This document shows positions 52,336 through 60,400 of a stretch of 64,000 nt of DNA, piece after piece; position 1 is the first letter of the stretch, and the number at the start of each line of letters is the position of its first letter. The position numbers and the translations under genes were made by a program. A model generated the notes under the pieces. It saw nothing but the letters and a program-made list of their open reading frames with translations. It had not been told where the DNA came from and searched no databases. Where the stretch lies: NCBI RefSeq assembly GCF_014649395.1, contig NZ_BMSY01000016.1:107310-171309 (forward strand), written 5' to 3'. This stretch comes from Streptomyces aureoverticillatus. GTDB lineage: Bacteria; Actinomycetota; Actinomycetes; Streptomycetales; Streptomycetaceae.

Positions 52336-53094
52336 TCAGTGGGGTGCCGACGGGCACCCGAAGCACACCTCGTCGTCGTGGACCGAGAACACCCGGCCCG
52401 CGACGCGGTGCGCGGTCGACCGGGACCGGGTGGAGAACACCACGGTCCCGGTCGACGCCGTGTAGCGGCTCAGCACACGGCAGATGATCTTCTCCGACGC
52501 GCTGTCCACCCCGTCCAGTGGGTGACACAGCAGGAGCAGTTTCGGTACGTGCAGCAGCGCGCAGCCGAGCGCGACGCGCGAGCGCTGGCCGGGGGAGAGG
52601 CCGGAGACGGCGGCGTGCTCGACCGCCCGCAGACCGAGCACGTCCGTTAAGTCCGCCGTGCGCTGCGAGGCCGCCTCCGGAGCCAGACCTCTGTGCCTCC
52701 CCGCCGTCACCAGGGCGTCGCGGACCGGGACTTCGGGCAGCGGCATGCCCACGGACACCACCCCGACGAGCCGCTGCACGGCCGGCCGGTCGGCGCGCAC
52801 GTCCACGCCGTACACCGACACGGAACGGTCAGGTCTGTCGCCGCGGAGCAGCCGGGCCAGGAACCAGTCCGCCGCGTCGTCGTCGGAGACCGCCGCCACG
52901 CACGCGTGCGGCTCGATCCGCAGCGGACACGTCTCGCGGGCTCGGCCCGCCGCACCCGTGCCGGGGGCCCCCGATGCCCCGTCCGCCGTGAGCCGTACCT
53001 CCAGGGCCATGGGTTCCGGCCGGGTTCCACCGGGCGTGCCGCCCGGCCGGTGATCGTGCACCGCGAACCTCCGGCCGTCCGACCCTGAATGCAT
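52336..53094 (-). CDS. degenerate ABC ATPase, no Walker A, with TTA codon
   Basis: Predicted 252-residue protein that aligns in order with ABC ATPases but has lost the catalytic motifs. Where Walker A should be it reads EPHACVAAVSDDDAADWFLA, with no GxxGxGK(S/T). The signature survives as GLSPGQRSRVALGCALL (about 158-174). Walker B is LLLLCHPLDGVD, with Cys-His where Asp-Glu are expected. The H-loop His is replaced (FSTRSRS). It has a clear start (GGGGAGG 5 bases before the ATG) and no stop codon inside, so the frame is maintained. Codon 149 is TTA (52648-52650). It probably does not hydrolyse ATP; a partner or regulatory role for an exporter is possible. Confidence 0.8.
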   Translation of the reverse strand: MHSGSDGRRFAVHDHRPGGTPGGTRPEPMALEVRLTADGASGAPGTGAAGRARETCPLRIEPHACVAAVSDDDAADWFLARLLRGDRPDRSVSVYGVDVRADRPAVQRLVGVVSVGMPLPEVPVRDALVTAGRHRGLAPEAASQRTADLTDVLGLRAVEHAAVSGLSPGQRSRVALGCALLHVPKLLLLCHPLDGVDSASEKIICRVLSRYTASTGTVVFSTRSRSTAHRVAGRVFSVHDDEVCFGCPSAPH

Positions 53095-53554
53095 GGAGCC
53101 TCCCCTTCATGTTGAATGGTGCGCGATTCGTGCACGCGGGAACTGTGCGGGGTGCGTGGTGCGGACACCCTAGATCATTTCAAGGCTTCCACTGACTTTC
53201 GTACAGTCTTCAGGATCGAGGCCTGGCTACTAAAGTACTCATTGCGTGTCGCACGGATTTCCTCGCCCCGCCTCCGCCGCGTCGACCGCGCGGGCCCGGC
53301 GCCGCCCCCGCGCAACGTAGGAGGCGTAAGGGGATGTTGAGGGGTTTCTGAGCCCCCGGCCGCCGTCGCCATAATCAAGGGCACCGTCAGACGTGCCGTG
53401 TATCGGAGGCGATTCGCGGGTCCGACCGGCCCCCACGGGGCGAGGCCCGGCCGTGCCGATCGCGGACCCTTCTCCTGCTGCCGCAGCCCGGTTCACCGCG
53501 GCCGTCTGCAACGTCACCCCGGGCCGGCCTCCACCACGGTCAGAGGAGTATCCG
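53095..53554. promoter_or_regulatory. divergent intergenic region, degenerate ABC gene / amine oxidase
   Basis: A 460-base gap that is AT-richer from about 53165 to 53260. Within it CTGAC-TTTCGTA-CAGTCTTCAG has GACT/AGTC inverted halves (53189-53210), and TACTAAAGTA lies at 53228-53237. Promoters for both genes are expected here, but I cannot place them firmly. Confidence 0.5.
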
Positions 53555-55234
53555 TTGGTTGCCCTCAACGGCAGTTCGCGTCTCGGAACAACAGATTCCA
53601 TCACCATGCTGGGCCCGGACTTTCCCTTCGCGTACGACGAATGGCTGTCGAGTCCGCACGGCCTCGGCGAAATTCCGGAAGCGGAGTTCGGGACGCCCGT
53701 CGCCGTCATCGGGGCCGGGATATCGGGCCTCGTCACCGCCTACGAGCTCATGCGCATGGGGCTGCGCCCCGTCGTCTACGAGGCGGGGCAGGTGGGCGGC
53801 CGGATGCGCTCGGCGCCCTTCGACGGCGGCCCGGACGCCGTGGCCGAACTCGGCGCCATGCGCTTCCCCGCGTCGGCGACCGCGCTGCGCCACTACCTGG
53901 ACCTGGTCGGCCTCCGGACGCGGCCGTTCCCCAACCCGCTGACCGCCGCGAGCGGCAGCACCGTCGTCGCCCTGAACGGCACGCGGCACTACGCCCGGCG
54001 CGCCGCCGAGCTGCCCGGCATCTATCAGGAAGTCGGCATGGCCTGGGACAAGACCCTCCAGGAGCACGCCGAGCTGTTCGCCATGGACGACGCGATCCGC
54101 CGCCGCGACACCGCCGCCATCAAGGCCATCTGGAACCCGCTGGTGCGCGCCCTGGACGACGAGTCGTTCTACGGCTTCATCGCCCGCTCGCCGTCCTTCG
54201 CGTCCTTCAAGTACCGCGAGATCTTCGGCCAGGTCGGCTTCGGCGCCGGCGGCTGGGACACCGACTTCCCCAACTCCATGCTGGAGATCCTGCGCGTCGT
54301 CTACACCGGCGCCGAGGACGACCACCGGCTCGTCGTCGGCGGCTCCCAGCAGCTGCCCCTGCGGCTGTGGTCCCACACGCCCGACGACCTCGCGCACTGG
54401 CCCGCCGGCACCTCCCTGGAGACCCTGCACCGCGGCGGCCCGCGCGGCGGCGTCGCCCGCATCGAACGCACCGCCCGCGGCATCACCGTCCACGACAAGG
54501 GCGGCACGGCCCGCGCCTTCCCGGTGGCCGTCTTCACCCCGCACAAGCGCACGCTGGTCACCAACGTCCGTTGCGACCGGGCCCTGCTGCCCACGCCCGT
54601 GTGGACGGCGGTGGAACGCAGCCACTACATGGGCTCGTCCAAGCTGTTCGTCCTCGTCGACCGCCCCTTCTGGCGCGAGCGCGACCCGCTCACCGGCCGG
54701 GAGACGATGAGTACGACCCTCACCGACCGCATGCCCCGCGGCGTCTACCTCTTCGACGAGGGCCCGGACCGGCCCGGCGTGATGTGCCTGTCGTACACCT
54801 GGAACGACGACTCCCTGAAGATGGCGCCGCTGACCCCCGAGGAGCGCCTGGACGGCGTCCTCGACGCGCTCGCCGACATCTACCCCGGTGTCGACATCCG
54901 CTCCCGCGTCATCGCGCCTCCGCGCACGGTCACCTGGGAGACCGACCCGCACTTCCAGGGCGCGTTCAAGGCGAACCTGCCGGGCCACTACCGCTACCAG
55001 CGGCGGCTGTTCACGCACTTCATGCAGGAGGACCTGGCGCGGTCGCAGCGCGGCTTCTTCCTCGCCGGTGACGACGTCTCCTGGACGGCGGGCTTCGCCG
55101 AGGGCGCCGTGACGACCGGCCTGAACGCCCTCTGGGGCGTCCAGCGTCATCTCGGCGGTGCCACCATGCCGTTGAACCCGGGCCCCGGTGACCTGTTCGC
55201 GGAGCTCGCGCCGATCGACCTGCCCGAGGACTGA
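53555..55234 (+). CDS. flavin amine oxidase, tryptophan/arginine 2-monooxygenase-like
   Basis: Predicted 559-residue FAD enzyme of the amine oxidase family. The dinucleotide motif PVAVIGAGISGLVTAYELMR (about 48-67) is followed by YEAGQVGGRMRS and AELGAMRFP (substrate/FAD site). The C-terminal FAD motif is GFFLAGDDVSWTAGFAEGAV. Length and the FAYDEWLSSP start match amino-acid 2-monooxygenases, which convert Trp or Arg to an amide. I choose TTG 53555, which has GAGGAG 6 bases upstream; the next in-frame ATG is at 53606. In PKS clusters such enzymes supply guanidinobutyramide, a precursor of a guanidino/aminobutyryl starter, and the neighbouring PKS has a lone loading ACP. The substrate is inferred, not shown. 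Confidence 0.82.
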   Translation: MVALNGSSRLGTTDSITMLGPDFPFAYDEWLSSPHGLGEIPEAEFGTPVAVIGAGISGLVTAYELMRMGLRPVVYEAGQVGGRMRSAPFDGGPDAVAELGAMRFPASATALRHYLDLVGLRTRPFPNPLTAASGSTVVALNGTRHYARRAAELPGIYQEVGMAWDKTLQEHAELFAMDDAIRRRDTAAIKAIWNPLVRALDDESFYGFIARSPSFASFKYREIFGQVGFGAGGWDTDFPNSMLEILRVVYTGAEDDHRLVVGGSQQLPLRLWSHTPDDLAHWPAGTSLETLHRGGPRGGVARIERTARGITVHDKGGTARAFPVAVFTPHKRTLVTNVRCDRALLPTPVWTAVERSHYMGSSKLFVLVDRPFWRERDPLTGRETMSTTLTDRMPRGVYLFDEGPDRPGVMCLSYTWNDDSLKMAPLTPEERLDGVLDALADIYPGVDIRSRVIAPPRTVTWETDPHFQGAFKANLPGHYRYQRRLFTHFMQEDLARSQRGFFLAGDDVSWTAGFAEGAVTTGLNALWGVQRHLGGATMPLNPGPGDLFAELAPIDLPED

Positions 55235-55250
55235 GCGCACGCGCGGCACG

Positions 55251-55288
55251 AAAGGGCCCCGGAGCGGTGAATCGCTCCGGGGCCCTTT
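55251..55288. terminator. strong bidirectional terminator
   Basis: AAAGGGCCCCGGAGCG (55251-55266) pairs fully with CGCTCCGGGGCCCTTT (55273-55288) around GTGAAT. With flanking A and T runs on both sides it can stop transcription from the amine oxidase and from the convergent ABC exporter genes. Confidence 0.92.
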
Positions 55289-55326
55289 TCGGCGTGAACC
55301 TGTGCAGGGCTGCGCGGTTGCGCGGC

Positions 55327-56193
55327 TCAGGCCTGCGCGCGCCGCAGGAAGCCGCGGATGCCGATGGCCGCGAAGAGACAGATGGATCCGACGAGCACGA
55401 TCAGCGTGATCGGCAGCGGTACGTGCTCCACGTTCGGGGACGTCACGGCCCGCATGCCCTCACTGGCGTACGACAGCGGGTTGGCGCCGCAGATCACCTG
55501 GAACCAGCGCACCTCGTCCAGGGCGACCAGCGGGAACTGCGTGGAGCCCGTGAACAGCAGGGGCATCAGGACGAGCGTGAACATCACGTCGACCTTGTCG
55601 CTGCTCACCGACGTGCCGAGGCACAGGCCGATGGAGGCGCCCGCGAGCGCGCCGAGCCCGGCGATGCCGAGAGCGGGGACGGTCTTGCTGATCGGCCACG
55701 ACAGGTCCAGGAGCACCATGCCGACCGGCGTCATCATCAGCGACGCCACGAATCCGTACAGGGCGCCGAACAGGATCTTCTCCACGGCCACCAGGCGCAG
55801 CGAGACGGGCGAGAGCAGCCGGTCCTCGATCTCCCGCGTGTACGAGAAGTCGACGACGAGCGGCAGCGCCGTGTTCTGCATACCGCCGAGGAATCCGTTC
55901 AGAGCGAGCACACCGGGCAGCAGGACGGCGCTGTAGTCGCCGTCCACATAGCCCGCGTCGCTCAGCAGCACGCCGAACACGAACAGCGTGAAGAACGGCT
56001 GGATGATGGCCTGCCCGATGAACGTCGGGAACTGGCGCAGGGCGACGAAGACGTCGCGCCACAGGATGGCGCCGAAGGTGTGCAACTGCCCCGTCGCGCG
56101 CGGAGCCGGACCCTCCGAAGCCGGGCCCCCTGAAGTCTTCCCGGTCTTCCCGGGCTTCCCGGTCGCCGAAGTCGGCGCGGTTGTCGCAGTCAT
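55327..56193 (-). CDS. ABC-2 type exporter permease (DrrB-like)
   Basis: Predicted 288-residue membrane protein with six helices and the ABC-2 permease signature around the central helices (LLSPVSLRLVAVEKILFGAL, then FTGSTQFPLVALDEVRWFQV). The first 35 residues are a charged cytoplasmic leader. Its ATG overlaps the ATPase stop (ATGA). It forms, with the preceding ATPase, a DrrAB-type exporter, likely for the polyketide or as self-resistance. Confidence 0.92.
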   Translation of the reverse strand: MTATTAPTSATGKPGKTGKTSGGPASEGPAPRATGQLHTFGAILWRDVFVALRQFPTFIGQAIIQPFFTLFVFGVLLSDAGYVDGDYSAVLLPGVLALNGFLGGMQNTALPLVVDFSYTREIEDRLLSPVSLRLVAVEKILFGALYGFVASLMMTPVGMVLLDLSWPISKTVPALGIAGLGALAGASIGLCLGTSVSSDKVDVMFTLVLMPLLFTGSTQFPLVALDEVRWFQVICGANPLSYASEGMRAVTSPNVEHVPLPITLIVLVGSICLFAAIGIRGFLRRAQA

Positions 56194-57164
56194 CGCAGGT
56201 TCTTTCCGGTGAGGTGGAGAAAGACGTCTTCGAGGGAGACCTTTCCGACGCCGACGTCCGTCACCCGGTAGTCACCGCCGGTCAGTGCCGCGAGCGCCGG
56301 CTGGAGCGCCGCCACCGGCTCGGTGTCCGTGTAGATGCGGAACCGGAAGCCGTCCACGGGCGGTGCCTCCGGGTCCACTTCGTCGACCTGGCGCACCCCG
56401 GGAAGCGCGGAGAGCAGCTTCGCCACCGGCTCCGGGCCGTGCGGCGACTCCACGGTCAGGGCGAGCGTCGAGTGCGCGGGCAGCAGCTTGCCGAGGCCTT
56501 CGGGGGTGTCCAGGGCCAGCAGGGTGCCCCGGTCCACGATGCCGACGCGGTCGCAGAGCTTGGCGGCCTCGTCCATGTCGTGGGTGGTGACGACCACCGT
56601 GACACCGCGCTCGGCGAGTTCGGCGACCCGTTCGTGCACGAAGAGGCGGGCCTGCGGATCGAGTCCGGTCGCGGGCTCGTCCAGGAACAGCACGCTCGGC
56701 CGGTGCATCAGCGCACGGGCGATCATCACCCGCTGCACCTGCCCGCCGGACATGTCGTCGACCTTCGACTTGCGGTAGTCGGCCAGACCCATCTGCTCCA
56801 GGAGCTCATCGGCCCGGGAGCGCCGCTCGGTACGCGGCATTCCGTGGTACGTGGCGTGGAACAGCAGGTTCTGACGCACCGACAGGGAACGGTCGAGGTT
56901 GTTGCGCTGCGGCACCACCGCGAGCACCCGTTTCGCCTGTCTCGGCCGCGCGACCACGTCCACGCCGTCGATGACGACGCCGCCCGAGGTCGGCCGCACC
57001 CGGGTGGTCATCATGCCCACCGTCGTGCTCTTCCCCGCGCCATTGGGGCCGAGCAGGCCGAACACCTCGCCCCGGTACACATCGAAGCTCAGGCCGTCGA
57101 CCACGCGGCGTGCGTCGGACGCGTACTGTTTCACCAGATTCTCAACCCGGACAGCGTTTTCCAC
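56190..57164 (-). CDS. ABC exporter ATPase (DrrA-like)
   Basis: Predicted 324-residue ATPase. Walker A GPNGAGKST (39-47), Q-loop VPQRNNLD, signature MSGGQVQRVMIARAL, Walker B VLFLDEPATGLD and H-loop TTHDMDE are all intact. A C-terminal DUF4162-like domain of about 100 residues (LALTVESPHGPEPVAKLLSA onward) is typical of DrrA. No clear ribosome site precedes the GTG at 57164; TAGTGT ends about 7 bases before it, so the transcript may be leaderless. Divergent from the PKS, it probably exports the cluster's product. Confidence 0.93.
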   Translation of the reverse strand: MENAVRVENLVKQYASDARRVVDGLSFDVYRGEVFGLLGPNGAGKSTTVGMMTTRVRPTSGGVVIDGVDVVARPRQAKRVLAVVPQRNNLDRSLSVRQNLLFHATYHGMPRTERRSRADELLEQMGLADYRKSKVDDMSGGQVQRVMIARALMHRPSVLFLDEPATGLDPQARLFVHERVAELAERGVTVVVTTHDMDEAAKLCDRVGIVDRGTLLALDTPEGLGKLLPAHSTLALTVESPHGPEPVAKLLSALPGVRQVDEVDPEAPPVDGFRFRIYTDTEPVAALQPALAALTGGDYRVTDVGVGKVSLEDVFLHLTGKNLR

Positions 57165-57427
57165 GTGCCCGACACTAGAGCCGGGCGACTTTCCCGAACA
57201 CCCCTGTATCCGCCCGCCGTACCGGCCCCATAGGGGCTGGTTAGGGGTAGGGGAATCGAAGGACGCACTGTTAGCCTGCCACGGTATTGTGGGCAAATTT
57301 GTCTGAAGTGCGATCAGGAATTCTGCGGCGGATTCTGCGGCGTTCCCAAGCACGGTCAGGGAATTTACCCGAAATGCAGTCAGGGAATTTCTGAGAGCCA
57401 TCACGGCCGGTGCTACGGAGTGGAACA
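57165..57427 (+). promoter_or_regulatory. PKS promoter region with TCAGG(G)AATT repeats
   Basis: Three copies of the direct repeat TCAGGGAATTT or TCAGGAATTCT start at 57314, 57356 and 57380. The third, TCAGGGAATTTCTGAG, matches 12 of 16 positions of the PAS-LuxR box CTVGGGAWWTCCCBAG known from polyene clusters, and has TCAG/CTGA ends. These are likely activator sites for the PKS. A CGGAG ribosome site precedes the ATG at 57428. Confidence 0.55.
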
Positions 57428-60400
57428 ATGAGCGACTTCGAGGAATTCGCAGACGATTCTCCCGCGGCGGTTCACCCGGAGTCCCACCCGGAGTCCCACC
57501 CGGAGCCCCGCCCGGAGACCCCCGCCGCGGAGGTCCGGCCGCACCCGGAGAACCTGCGTGACACCCTCGAAGGCCGCCCGCGCGCGGAACAGGAACGACG
57601 GCTGCGCGCCCTGGTGGCCGAGGAGGTCGCCGCCGTCCTCGGCGGCGCCGACGGCGGTCGGCCGGCCGGTGATCTGACACGCCCCTTCCTGGACCTGGGG
57701 CTCGACTCCCTGACCGCCGTGGAACTGCACCGCCGCCTCCAGCGGGCCACCGGCCTCAAGCTCCCCGTCACCACCGTCTTCGACCACCCCAGCGCCGACG
57801 CGCTCGCCCGCCATCTGCGCGCCGAACTCTTCGACGCCGCCGACGCCGCCTCGTACGTGCCCGCGGCGGCCCGCCGCGCCGACGACGAGCCCATCGCCAT
57901 CGTCGCGATGAGCTGCAAGCTGCCCGGCGGCGTCGAAACCCCCGAAGAGCTCTGGCAGTTGGTCGCCGACGGCGTCGACGCCATCTCCGACTTCCCGGCC
58001 GACCGCGGCTGGGACCTGTCCGCCCTGTACGACACCGACCCCGACCGCCCCGGCACCAGCTACGTCCGCGAGGGCGGTTTCCTGCACGACGCGGGCGAGT
58101 TCGACGCGGACTTCTTCGGCCTCTCGCCCCGCGAGGCCCTCGCCACGGACCCGCAGCAGCGCCTCCTCCTCGAGGCCTCCTGGGAAGCCCTGGAGCGCGC
58201 GGGCATCGACCCCGCCGCGCTGCGCGACTCCGGCACCGGCGTCTTCGTCGGCGCCGAGACCCAGGAGTACGGCCCCCGCCTCAGCGACGCCGGCGACGGC
58301 CTGGAGGGCTACCTCGTCACGGGCACGGCCGCCAGCGTCGCCTCCGGCCGCATCGCCTACACCCTCGGTCTCCAGGGCCCGACGATGACGGTCGACACGG
58401 CGTGCTCCTCGTCGCTCGTCGCCCTGCACCTGGCCGTCCAGGCGCTGCGCCAGGGCGAGTGCCCCCTCGCCCTCGCGGGCGGCGTCGTGGTCATGGCCTC
58501 GCCCGGCTCCTTCCTGGCCTTCAGCCGCCAGCGCGGCCTGGCACCGGACGGCCGCTGCAAGCCGTTCGCGCAGGCCGCGGACGGCACGGCCTGGGGCGAG
58601 GGCGTCGGCATGCTCGTCCTTGAGCGACTTTCCGACGCGCGCCGCAACGGCCACCGCGTCCTCGCCGTCGTACGCGGCTCCGCGGTCAACCAGGACGGCG
58701 CGAGCAACGGCCTCACCGCGCCGAACGGCCCCTCCCAGCAGCGCGTCATCCGCGCCGCCCTCGCCGACGCGGGCCTGACGCCCGCCGACGTCGACGCGGT
58801 CGAGGCACACGGCACGGGCACCACGCTCGGCGACCCCATCGAGGCCCAGGCCCTGATCGCCACGTACGGCAAGGACCGGCCGGAGGGCCAGGAGCCGCTG
58901 TGGCTCGGCTCGTTGAAGTCCAACGTCGGCCACACGCAGGCCGCGGCCGGTGTCGTCGGTGTCATCAAGATGGTCCAGGCGATACACCGGGGCACGCTGC
59001 CGAAGACCTTGCACGTGGACGAGCCGAGCCCACACGTCGACTGGTCGGCGGGGTCCGTCGAGCTGCTGACCGAGGCGCGCGCCTGGCCGGAGCGGGCCGA
59101 CGGCGCGCCGCGGCGCGCGGGCGTCTCGTCGTTCGGGATGAGCGGCACGAACGCGCACGTCGTCGTCGAGCAGCCGCCGGCCGACGAGCCGGTGGCCGCG
59201 GAGGACGAGCCTTCCGGAGCCGCCGCACCGGCGGTCGTGGCGGGCGTCGTTCCCCTGGCCCTGTCGGCGAAGACACCGGAGGCGCTGCGGGCGCAGGCGG
59301 GGCGGCTGCGCGAACACCTCCTTGCCCACACCGACTTGGGTGTGGGTGATGTGGCCTGGTCGCTGGCGGTTTCGCGGTCGCGGTTCGAGCACCGGGGCGT
59401 GGTCCTCGGGCAGCACCGGGACGACCTGCTTGCCGGGCTCGAGCGCCTGGCCGAGGGCGACGGTGCCTCCGGTGATGTGGTCACCGGGCGGGCCCAGGGC
59501 GGCAGCGGCACCGGCAGCGGCACCGGCGCCGACAGCGTGCGTCCCGTGTTCGTGTTCCCGGGGCAGGGCTCGCAGTGGGCCGGGATGGCCCGTGAACTCC
59601 TCGACGAGTCACCGGTGTTCGCCGAGCGCATGGGGGAGTGCGCGGACGCGCTCGGCCCGTTCGTGGACTGGGACCTGTTCGAGGAGCTGAGCGGCGAGCG
59701 GTTCGACCGGGTGGACGTGGTCCAGCCCGTCCTGTTCGCCGTGATGGTGTCGCTGGCCGCCGTCTGGCGCGCGGCGGGTGTCGAGCCCGCGGCCGTGGTC
59801 GGGCACAGCCAGGGCGAGATCGCCGCCGCGTGCGTCGCGGGCGCGCTGTCCCTGGAGGACGCGGCCTGGGTGGTGGCGCTGCGCAGCCAGGCCATCCTCG
59901 AACTCTCCGGCCGCGGTGGCATGGTCTCCGTACCGCTGCCCGAGGAGCAGGTGCGCACCCTCCTGGCCCAGTGGGGCGACGACCTCTCGGTGGCCGCGGT
60001 CAACGGCCCCGCCCACGTCGTCGTCTCCGGCGCCACGCGGGCACTGGAGGAACTGGTCGCGCAGTGCGTGGCCCGCGACATCCGCGCCCGCACCATCCCC
60101 GTCGACTACGCCTCGCACTCCGCGCACGTCGAAGCCATCGAGGAGCACCTGGCGCGGGTCCTCGCGCCGGTCGCGCCCCGCACGCCCGACGTGCCGCTGT
60201 ACTCCACCCTCACCGGCGACTGGCTGGCCGGGGACACTCTCATGGACGCGGACTACTGGTACCGCAACCTGCGCCGCACGGTCCTCTTCGAGCACGCCAC
60301 CCGCGGCCTGCTGGCCGAAGGGCACGGCCTGTTCATCGAGATGAGCCCGCACCCGGTCCTGACCGTCCCGGTCCAGGCCACCATCGACGCCGCCCAAAGC

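Noticed and set aside
49802..52528. 908-codon minus-strand frame
   Set aside because: Antisense to the LAL regulator, which has P-loop and LuxR motifs in the plus strand.
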